This document shows positions 22,087 to 28,057 of a DNA stretch of 29,294 nucleotides, one piece after another. A program made the position numbers and the translations under genes. The first letter of the stretch is position 1; each line of letters opens with the position of its first letter. This stretch comes from CAZWUK01 sp964636685. GTDB lineage: Bacteria; Bacillota; Clostridia; Christensenellales; CAG-138. The notes beneath the pieces are model-generated. The model was given only the letters and a program-made list of their open reading frames with translations. It had not been told where the DNA came from and searched no databases. The stretch is from contig CAZWUK010000020.1 of NCBI GenBank assembly GCA_964636685.1, positions 1 to 29,294 of the forward strand, read 5' to 3'.

Positions 22087-23570
22087 GACGCGGCAAACTC
22101 CTTCATCGCCGGAACGAGAATGTTGATCGCGCGCTGATCCAGCTCCTTGCGCCGGTCGATGCGCCGCATCTGTGCGCTCTGGCTGACGGCAAGATCGTTG
22201 AGCATCGCGGCAATAAAGCTTTGCACATCCTTGACCGCAAGAGCGTTCAGGATGCCGTTCTTATACGCCAGAAGCAACACCGTTTCCGCCGAAAGCGGAT
22301 AGGCATAATGCTGCCGCTGCTTGAGCAGCTCCATCAGCCGCACGCCGCTGTCCAGCTGCGCCTTTGTGGAAGCGTCGAGATCCGACCCAAACTGGGCAAA
22401 AATGGAAAGCTCCCGATACTGGGCAAGCTCCAGCCGCAGCGTGCCGGAGACCGTTCGCATCGCCGGATGCTGCGCGCTTCTTCCGACGCGGGACACGGAA
22501 AGTCCCACGTTGACCGCGGGACGCACGCCCGCGCGAAACAGCTCGCTCTCCAAGAAAATCTGTCCGTCGGTGATGGAGATAACGTTCGTCGGAATGTAGG
22601 CGCTGATGTCGCCGGACATCGTCTCGATGATCGGCAGCGCGGTCATCGACCCGCCGCCGAGCGCTTCGGAAAGCTGTGCGCTGCGCTCGAGCAATCGGCT
22701 GTGCAGATAAAATACATCCCCCGGATACGCTTCGCGTCCCGGCGGCCGATGCAGTAAAAGCGATATGGTGCGGTAGGATACGGCGTGCTTTGACAGATCG
22801 TCATACACCACCAGCGTATCATGCCCCGTGTACATGAATTCCTCGCCGATGGCGCAGGCGGTATACGGCGCAAGATATTGCAGCGCCGCCGAATCGGACG
22901 CCGTTGACGCCACGATCACCGTGTACGCCATCGCGCCCGCTTTGGTAAACGTGTCAATGATCTCGGCAACGGTAGAGGCCTTTTGTCCGATGGCACAGTA
23001 GACGCACAAGACGTTTTTATCCTTCTGATTCAGGATAATATCGGTCGCAATCGTCGTTTTGCCGGTCTGCCGGTCGCCGATAATCAATTCACGCTGTCCG
23101 CAGCCAATGGGGATCATCGCATCGAGCGCGAGAATCCCCGTTTCCAACGCCTTGGACACCTTGGAGCGATCCATGATGCCCGGCGCCGGGCTTTCGACCG
23201 GACGAAACCTTGTAATCTCCGGCAGCTCGCCAAACAGCGACCGTCCCACCGGATCGACGATGCGCCCGAGCAGCGGTTCGCCGACGGGCACCTGCATGGC
23301 GCGCCCCGTGCCCCTGCACAAAGACCCCACAGCCGGCGTACCGTTGAGCATGGCAACGCGCATATTGTCCGTATCCAGGTGCATCGCCAGGCCGTAGGCG
23401 TCGTTTTCAAAGGCGATCAACTCACCATAGCGCGCGTCGTTCACGCCGCGCACCGATACAACCCCGTCCGCCGACTGTGTGACGATACCGTAATCAAACG
23501 GCTCCGGCGCAAAGGAAATATGCTCCAGCTGTTTTTTGATATGTTGTCCGATGTCTATGGTTGCCTGCAT
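22071..23570 (-). CDS. atpA: F-type ATP synthase alpha subunit
   Basis: A 499-residue non-catalytic subunit beginning MQATIDIGQHIKKQLEHI. Its P-loop is GDRQTGKTT; AIGQKASTVAEI, VVYDDLSKHAVSYR and the alpha-specific GREAYPGDVFYLHSRLLERSA, IPTNVISITDGQIFL and GIRPAVNVGLSVSRVG-like (here GVRPAVNVGLSVSRVG) segments are present. Walker-B-side Asp is in LVVYDD. The loop usually GNPIDGKGPI reads GRSLFGELPEI, a local divergence. ATG 23570 follows AGGAG by 9 bp; an ATG 30 bp upstream has no such site. It starts one base after the delta-type gene and overlaps atpG by 16 bp. Confidence 0.95.
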   Translation of the reverse strand: MQATIDIGQHIKKQLEHISFAPEPFDYGIVTQSADGVVSVRGVNDARYGELIAFENDAYGLAMHLDTDNMRVAMLNGTPAVGSLCRGTGRAMQVPVGEPLLGRIVDPVGRSLFGELPEITRFRPVESPAPGIMDRSKVSKALETGILALDAMIPIGCGQRELIIGDRQTGKTTIATDIILNQKDKNVLCVYCAIGQKASTVAEIIDTFTKAGAMAYTVIVASTASDSAALQYLAPYTACAIGEEFMYTGHDTLVVYDDLSKHAVSYRTISLLLHRPPGREAYPGDVFYLHSRLLERSAQLSEALGGGSMTALPIIETMSGDISAYIPTNVISITDGQIFLESELFRAGVRPAVNVGLSVSRVGRSAQHPAMRTVSGTLRLELAQYRELSIFAQFGSDLDASTKAQLDSGVRLMELLKQRQHYAYPLSAETVLLLAYKNGILNALAVKDVQSFIAAMLNDLAVSQSAQMRRIDRRKELDQRAINILVPAMKEFAASWKKI

Positions 23571-23571
23571 T

Positions 23572-23817
23572 TCATTCTCCTGCCGCGCCGTCAGATGCAA
23601 GCGGCGACGCCAATTTCTGGCGCACCACCGCCAGCCGGTGCTTCAAGCTCGCGTCATACGCCCAGCTGTGCATATACACGACAAACCCGCCGATGAGCGA
23701 ATTGTCATACTTGATCTGAAAGCGCAAGGCTTCCTTTTCCATGTTTTGCAGGCGTGTTTTGAGCTTCTCCAGATTTTCTGTCCCGAAATCCTCCGGGATC
23801 ACGATGCGCACTCTCAT
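23572..23817 (-). CDS. atpH: F-type ATP synthase delta-type subunit reduced to the C-terminal domain
   Basis: An 81-residue protein in the normal position of atpH (between atpF and atpA). It matches only the C-terminal part of delta/OSCP: an alpha/beta stretch (MRVRIVIPEDF, helix ENLEKLKTRLQNMEK), then FQIKYDNSLIGGFVVYMHSW and AYDASLKHRLAVVRQKL, corresponding to the family's D-x-S-LIGG-x-V...DxSv-x-x-x-L-x-x-L. Normal delta subunits have about 175-185 residues with an N-terminal helical domain that binds the tops of the alpha subunits. That domain is absent, and there is no room for it: the start overlaps the atpF stop as ATGA. It probably links subunit b to F1 in shortened form. Confidence 0.85.
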   Translation of the reverse strand: MRVRIVIPEDFGTENLEKLKTRLQNMEKEALRFQIKYDNSLIGGFVVYMHSWAYDASLKHRLAVVRQKLASPLASDGAAGE

Positions 23818-24326
23818 GCGTTGACTCCGTTCCGTTCACTCAACTGGTCAAAATAGCTGTCGATCAAGTCGCCGTTGTCCTTTTGCGTAATTTCGCGTTC
23901 CAAAACACGCGTGGCAATATCCACGGAGATATCCGCGATCTGACGCCGCAGCATCACCCTGGCGTCCTCATGCTCGCGGTCGGCCTGCTCTCTGGCATGC
24001 TCCACCACCTGCTCCGCGTCGGACTGCGCCTGCAATTGCATGGCGTGCACCAGATCCTCCGCCTTGGCAAGGATCTCGTTTGCCTGCGCGTTGGCGTCCT
24101 CCCTGGCATGGGTAAGCTCCGCCGTATAGGTTTCATGCAGCGCGTCCGCATCCGCCTGACGTGCCTTTGCCGCATCCATTTCGCCCTGAATGCGATCGCT
24201 GCGCTCCTTGAGATACTTGCGCACCGGTTTATACACCAGCGCGCGCAGGATCAAAAACAGCACCACGATATTGAGCATGTTGAGCAGCAGACTGCTGATG
24301 ACAGCTTGTATACTGTATCCTTCCAT
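23814..24326 (-). CDS. atpF: F-type ATP synthase b subunit
   Basis: A 170-residue peripheral stalk subunit: a hydrophobic N-terminal membrane helix (about 10-31, MLNIVVLFLILRALVYKPV), then a long charged heptad-like helix rich in Ala, Glu and Arg (about 38-150). The junction LVYKPVRKYLKERSDRI matches the family. It dimerises and connects the a subunit to F1. The 3' end overlaps the delta-type gene by 4 bp (ATGA). Length is normal, so no delta domain is fused to it. Confidence 0.95.
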   Translation of the reverse strand: MEGYSIQAVISSLLLNMLNIVVLFLILRALVYKPVRKYLKERSDRIQGEMDAAKARQADADALHETYTAELTHAREDANAQANEILAKAEDLVHAMQLQAQSDAEQVVEHAREQADREHEDARVMLRRQIADISVDIATRVLEREITQKDNGDLIDSYFDQLSERNGVNA

Positions 24327-24344
24327 ATCGTGCTTTTCCTACTA

Positions 24345-24560
24345 TTACATAAAAATCATAATCAGCGCGGTAACAAAGCCGTAAATAGCGGTAGATTCCA
24401 CCAGCGCAAGACCCAATAGCAGAATGGAGTTGATCTTGCCGGAAGCCTCCGGCTGGCGCGCGACCGCCTCCACCGCCTTTGACGTGGCAAAGCCCATCAT
24501 GACGCCCGCGCCAACCGCGGGAAGCAGCGCAAGCGCCGCGCCGATCGGTGTTAAATCCAT
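24345..24560 (-). CDS. atpE: F-type ATP synthase c subunit
   Basis: A 71-residue hairpin of two membrane helices with the polar loop ARQPEAS (34-40). The ion-carrying carboxylate is Glu55 in LVESTAIYGF. Ser56, Thr57 and Tyr60 match sodium-binding c subunits, but the glutamine that those proteins carry in helix 1 is Met22 here, so the coupling ion is uncertain. It forms the rotor ring of Fo. The gene lies 18 bp upstream of atpF and 48 bp downstream of atpB. Confidence 0.96.
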   Translation of the reverse strand: MDLTPIGAALALLPAVGAGVMMGFATSKAVEAVARQPEASGKINSILLLGLALVESTAIYGFVTALIMIFM

Positions 24561-24608
24561 AGTCTGTATCCTCCTCAGAAAATCATTCTTTGTTTAAAAT
24601 TGTTGCAT

Positions 24609-25514
24609 CTATTCAATCGCTTCGTTGATAAACGTCAGCGAGAGCGTAATGAAAATAAACGTCTGAATCAACGGATGGAACACGTTGAAATACAGTCCCA
24701 GCACCGCGGGGATACCGAAGGAAAGATTCCCGAGCGCGTAATACAGCAGCTCCATCACGATCATGCCGCCCAGCATGTTGCCGAAAAGCCGGCACGCAAG
24801 CGACACAGGCGTTGCAATGTCCGACAGCACCTTGATCGGGAAGATGATCGGCGTCGGCTGCGCCATGCTTTTCAATCGTCCGGAGATACCCTTCTGCCGG
24901 ATCCCGTAGTAATTAATCAGGATAAACGTAATCAGCGCCAGCGCAAAGGTCATCAGAAGATCCGACGACGGCGCGCGCTGTCCGACGAGCTCCACCATGG
25001 CGCATGCGATGAGATACACCGCCACGGTAAACATATATGCGCCGAGATTCTCACCGAGCGGATGGGAAAGGCTGCTCTCGCAGTAGTCGGAAAGCTTTTC
25101 CACCGCCAGCTCCATCACGTTTTGCAGTCCCTTGGGCTTTTGCTGAAACCTTGGCAGCGCAAATACGCGAAACAGCACCGCAAGCACCGTCAGCGCCCCC
25201 ACGATATACCAGCCGATCACAACGGAGATGCTCACGGATATGCCAAACACCTCGGTCATCGGCGCAAAGATCTCCACGGTGAATTTGCGCTGCGAAGGCC
25301 CGAACGCCAGCGTGATGATCTGGCCGACCGCCAGCCACACGCCCAGCCAAAACAAAATCGTCGGCAGACGCTTTTTCCGCTTCTGCTGCTTGATCGTCTT
25401 TTTGTCCGCGTCCGCGGGAAGCTCCGGCAGCTTCTTTACCTTCATTTTGAGCAGCAGTCCGGCGATGACCAGAACCGCTCCCACAACGGCCAGAGCAAGC
25501 GTTCCCCAGTTCAT
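24609..25514 (-). CDS. atpB: F-type ATP synthase a subunit with N-terminal extension
   Basis: A 301-residue membrane stator subunit. The essential arginine is Arg242 in SLACRLFGNMLGG; IKVLSDIATPVSLACRL and the final helix FIFITLSLTFINEAIE are the family's core. The N-terminus is longer than usual: an extra membrane segment (4-22), a strongly basic linker (KKTIKQQKRKKR, 39-49) and a second hydrophobic segment (51-70) come before the typical first helix. With the c ring it forms the ion path. It overlaps the upstream AtpI-like gene by 4 bp. Confidence 0.94.
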   Translation of the reverse strand: MNWGTLALAVVGAVLVIAGLLLKMKVKKLPELPADADKKTIKQQKRKKRLPTILFWLGVWLAVGQIITLAFGPSQRKFTVEIFAPMTEVFGISVSISVVIGWYIVGALTVLAVLFRVFALPRFQQKPKGLQNVMELAVEKLSDYCESSLSHPLGENLGAYMFTVAVYLIACAMVELVGQRAPSSDLLMTFALALITFILINYYGIRQKGISGRLKSMAQPTPIIFPIKVLSDIATPVSLACRLFGNMLGGMIVMELLYYALGNLSFGIPAVLGLYFNVFHPLIQTFIFITLSLTFINEAIE

Positions 25515-25804
25515 TCTTCCTCTTGACTCCTCTTTTTCGATTTTCCGTCACGGTACAGTTGCAAACCATATTTGACCAGCGCGCCGATCATCAGTCCCGC
25601 GGCAATACCGACCCCCATATGCACAAGATACGCTTTTGCGATCAACGCCGTTCCAAACAGCGCCGCGGCCAAAAGCGCGAGCTTTGCCAATACGATCAGC
25701 CCGGCCAGCGCTGAAACGCTGCCGGACAAAAGAATTTTTGTCAGCTTCGACAGCAGCCACAGCTCTGTTAGACCCACCGCGATCCCAATGATGGCAGCAA
25801 TCAT
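25511..25804 (-). CDS. AtpI-like small membrane protein (ATP synthase subunit I)
   Basis: A 97-residue protein with four predicted membrane segments and a charged tail (GKSKKRSQEEE). Position (first gene of the atp operon, overlapping atpB by 4 bp), size and topology match AtpI/subunit I, proposed to help assemble the c ring. The sequence itself is too generic for certainty. ATG 25804 follows GGGAG by about 8 bp. Confidence 0.72.
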   Translation of the reverse strand: MIAAIIGIAVGLTELWLLSKLTKILLSGSVSALAGLIVLAKLALLAAALFGTALIAKAYLVHMGVGIAAGLMIGALVKYGLQLYRDGKSKKRSQEEE

Positions 25805-25839
25805 GTTTCTTCTCCCATACAGCCAGTTATTGCTGGTAT

Positions 25840-25848
25840 ATTATCACA
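25840..25848 (-). promoter_or_regulatory. Extended -10 promoter of the atp operon
   Basis: TGT-GATAAT on the minus strand (25848-25840) about 35 bp before the AtpI-like start, without a clear -35. A perfect TTGACA lies further upstream (25920-25915) but has no good -10 at 16-18 bp. Confidence 0.5.
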
Positions 25849-25968
25849 TTTTTTTCATTTTCGGTATGCGGCGTCCCTATATATTTTTGTTTTGAGTAAG
25901 ATAGCACGGATTTGTGTCAATGCAATGTCAATTTCTTCCCGGGCAGCGTCATCTTTTGTCCCGGCTCG

Positions 25969-26002
25969 TTTTGTAATACCGTTTCTGAATGGTATTACAA
26001 AA
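25969..26002. repeat. Perfect 12 bp palindrome (TTTTGTAATACC / GGTATTACAAAA)
   Basis: TTTTGTAATACC (25969-25980) and GGTATTACAAAA (25991-26002) are exact complements separated by 10 nt. It lies upstream of the atp promoter and directly before a larger nested palindrome. It could be an operator or a hairpin; no U-tract follows on either strand. Confidence 0.7.
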
Positions 26003-26005
26003 ATA

Positions 26006-26106
26006 GGAACAAGCATTTTTAATTCGTGCGCGAAGCAAAAACGCAGGCGTAGCCGGCAGCTGCGTCAAGTTTTGACAACAAAGGCACGGGCTAAAAAGGC
26101 TGTTCC
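26006..26106. repeat. 101 bp nested palindromic element
   Basis: Five arm pairs nest in order: GGAACA 26006-26011 with TGTTCC 26101-26106; TTTTTA 26016-26021 with TAAAAA 26092-26097; CGTGC 26025-26029 with GCACG 26084-26088; CAAAA 26036-26040 with TTTTG 26070-26074; ACGCAG 26041-26046 with CTGCGT 26060-26065. The result is one long hairpin with small internal loops and a 13-nt apical loop. There is no ORF. It may be a MITE/REP-like repeat or a structured RNA. Confidence 0.6.
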
Positions 26107-26110
26107 TGAT

Positions 26111-26138
26111 TTGCATTCATGTTCAGAATTCGTATGAT
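26111..26138 (+). promoter_or_regulatory. Putative promoter upstream of the Arg-rich small ORF
   Basis: TTGCAT (26111-26116), 16 bp, TATGAT (26133-26138), with a second overlapping TATGAT at 26138-26143. Start near 26145, about 105 nt before the small ORF. Confidence 0.4.
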
Positions 26139-26250
26139 ATGATTTTTGCATAGGGGTATCCATCCGCGGCACAATAGAATATGAAAATCCCAAAGCGAAA
26201 CAAACGTTGTTTTGATCGATTGAAAAATCAGCCGGAAGGAGGCGACAGGG

Positions 26251-26343
26251 ATGCTGCAACGGCGCAGAGGCGCGGGTCTGCCCCGCCGTGAGCGGTCTGT
26301 TTCGGGCGCGTCCGCTCCAAGGCGAAAGCGCAAGCCGAAGTAA
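26251..26343 (+). CDS. Arg/Lys-rich small ORF, function unknown
   Basis: A 30-codon ORF behind AAGGAGG (8 bp spacing) reads MLQRRRGAGLPRRERSVSG, then ASAPRRKRKPK, with 12 of 30 residues Arg or Lys. It resembles no family I know. The good ribosome site and the promoter upstream argue for translation; the high GC and mixed Arg codons would also fit an untranslated structured region. It ends 60 bp before the next gene, in the same direction. Confidence 0.35.
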   Translation: MLQRRRGAGLPRRERSVSGASAPRRKRKPK

Positions 26344-26403
26344 CCTGTACGGCGGCGGGTTTTCTCGATTTTTATCGTATTTCATCGTTATTTATAGTAT
26401 GAT

Positions 26404-27060
26404 ATGAAAATGGAACGAAAGCCTTCAAAGCAGCATACGGAACTTTTGTATACGCTTTTGATATTGTTGGCGGGACTGTGCGTTTATCTGTTCGCGGGCG
26501 AGGGGAAATGCGCATTCAGCGGCAACGTCGCAGAGGCGTCCGCTTCCGCCGTCGTCACAGAAGCAACGCCGCGTCCCGAAGCGGCGGCAACGCGTCTCTC
26601 CGGCGTGCCGGAAGCAATCTTTCGCACCGCGCTGGAAAGCGGCGGCTTTCTCGAAGAATCGCGTTCGGAGGCGTCCTATTCCTACGAAGGCGGCTTTCTC
26701 CTCCGCTATGAAACGCAGGAGGACGCCGTCATCTGCGCGACGCTGCTGATCCCGCCCGTTGCGGCCGCGCCGGAAAGCACGGATACGCTCATTGAACAGG
26801 CGCTCAAAAGCGCGCGGCTTGACGCGTTACAGTCGCAGGCCGCGCTTTTGCAGGATGCGCTTTTCATCGTCATTCCCGCCATCGACCCGGAGCAGTCCGT
26901 CACCCGAGCCGATCTTTATGCTTGGCACGCGCTCGCGCTGAAGGCCCGCGACGAGAAAGAATCGGTCGAGGACACGCAGGGCAGGCTTACCTTCTCCGCG
27001 TTCTGGGACGCCCAGGCGGGCGGCGATATACTGGTCGTTTCCGTTGACGTGCGGCGCTGA
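26404..27060 (+). CDS. Membrane-anchored protein of unknown function
   Basis: A 218-residue protein with a basic N-terminus, a single hydrophobic segment (about 15-32, LYTLLILLAGLCVYLF) and an Ala/Thr-rich linker. The extracytoplasmic domain (about 60-218) is mixed alpha/beta and unrecognised, including a helix with LDALQSQAALLQDALFIVIPA and a final strand DILVVSVDVRR. No catalytic motif is seen. No ribosome site precedes ATG 26404; a second ATG at 26410 is in frame, and -10-like sequences (TATAGT 26393, TATGAT 26398) sit immediately upstream, so initiation may be leaderless. It converges with the YtxC-like gene, only 4 bp between stops. Confidence 0.7.
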   Translation: MKMERKPSKQHTELLYTLLILLAGLCVYLFAGEGKCAFSGNVAEASASAVVTEATPRPEAAATRLSGVPEAIFRTALESGGFLEESRSEASYSYEGGFLLRYETQEDAVICATLLIPPVAAAPESTDTLIEQALKSARLDALQSQAALLQDALFIVIPAIDPEQSVTRADLYAWHALALKARDEKESVEDTQGRLTFSAFWDAQAGGDILVVSVDVRR

Positions 27061-27064
27061 ACCT

Positions 27065-27796
27065 CTAACGATAGATCTTCACCTTCCCCGCAAACACCTT
27101 GGCAATGGTTTCCGTCAAATGGCGGCAGCTGCCTTCCGAGAGATCATAGACCGTCAGACGCAGCGGCGCCATGCTCACAAGCAGCCCCAAAATGCCGTCC
27201 TCGGAACAGTCCACATATTCAATCCGGGCGTCGGAATCATCCGTAAGCGTACAGCTGCCATCGGGATGCAGACAGACGGAAAGCTCTGATATCTGCGGAT
27301 CCTGCAGCTGCGCAAACGCCGTCAACGCGCCGAGAAACTCAGAATATTCCCGAGAAAGCAGCTGCTGCGCCGCGGCATGCTCCACGGATAGCTCCCAGCG
27401 CTTGAGATCCTCCTGCATCCGAAACTGTAGGAAGCCCTCCAGATTGAGCAGCGACGCGGCTCCAAGATACTCCTCCAGTACAGCGCGCACGCTTTCAAGC
27501 GTTTCTCCCTCTCGCGCATCGCGGATCGCGTCGGAAAGCACCGCCTGTTTTTCGGCAAGCTCGAGCGGCATCTCGTCGGTCATGCGCGCCATCTCAAAAT
27601 ATTGCAGGTCATGGCAGAGCACCTTTGCCAGTACGCCCGACAGCGCCTGCCGCGCGCCGGCGCCGCGCATGGTGACGGTCACGCCGTCCATGCCCTCTGC
27701 CAGCCCGTAGGCGCTGCCGCATTTTTCCAAGCGTCGCGCCATCAAGCGCATGAGGTCGATATCGTATTTTTGCGTACACACGGTACAAATCAGCAT
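27065..27796 (-). CDS. ytxC: YtxC-like sporulation protein
   Basis: A 243-residue cytoplasmic protein. The middle and C-terminal parts resemble the YtxC family: an acidic helical section, LEGFLQFRMQEDLKRWELSVEHAA, REYSEFLGALTAFAQLQDPQISELSVCLHPDGS, then LTDDSDARIEYVDCSEDGILGLLVSMAPLRLTVYD, which parallels the family's F(I)-x-LL-x-x-FV-x-x-Q-x-P-x-I...SxLIT-x-AP-x-x-I pattern. YtxC is found in endospore formers and its biochemical role is unknown. Start ATG 27796 (MLICTVCTQKY) follows GGGAG by 9 bp; an earlier in-frame ATG (27829) lacks a site. Similarity is judged by eye, so confidence is moderate. Confidence 0.65.
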   Translation of the reverse strand: MLICTVCTQKYDIDLMRLMARRLEKCGSAYGLAEGMDGVTVTMRGAGARQALSGVLAKVLCHDLQYFEMARMTDEMPLELAEKQAVLSDAIRDAREGETLESVRAVLEEYLGAASLLNLEGFLQFRMQEDLKRWELSVEHAAAQQLLSREYSEFLGALTAFAQLQDPQISELSVCLHPDGSCTLTDDSDARIEYVDCSEDGILGLLVSMAPLRLTVYDLSEGSCRHLTETIAKVFAGKVKIYR

Positions 27797-27887
27797 GTTG
27801 TTCTCTCCCGGAGATAGATTCCAGAGCAATATCCGTCCCTATCATCCTATGCGGGATTCACGGGATTTGGCATTAGTATCTCCATAC

Positions 27888-27924
27888 AAAAAAAAACCGT
27901 CCATGGAAGGATCCTCCAATCCGG
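27888..27924 (-). terminator. Terminator-like hairpin upstream of the YtxC-like gene
   Basis: On the minus strand CCG-gat-TGGAGG-atc-CTTCCA-tgga-CGG is followed by nine T. It points in the same direction as the gene that starts 92 bp further on, so it would end a leader or a small RNA made from 27925-28057. Confidence 0.5.
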
Positions 27925-27994
27925 AGCAACGCTTTTACCGCTGCCATAATCAAGACATATTTCTACACAATGGTATCAAGAGATGAATATTCTC

Positions 27995-28023
27995 TGTTCA
28001 AACTCTTAGGCTAAAACTATAGC
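27995..28023 (+). promoter_or_regulatory. Possible promoter of the HtrA-type gene
   Basis: TGTTCA (27995-28000), 17 bp, TATAGC (28018-28023), 34 bp before ATG 28058. Both boxes are imperfect. Confidence 0.35.
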
Positions 28024-28057
28024 ATCACAAAGGGAAATCCGGAAGGAGTTGTACAAT

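Noticed and set aside
24345..24560. Clear assignment as a sodium-driven ATP synthase
   Set aside because: The helix 1 Gln of the sodium signature is Met22; the EST/Tyr part alone is insufficient.
26220..26345. Resemblance to a cobalamin riboswitch (CCGGAAGG, GGGATG, CCTG-like pieces)
   Set aside because: The order and spacing of the conserved boxes do not match, the B12 box is missing, and the downstream gene has no B12 link.
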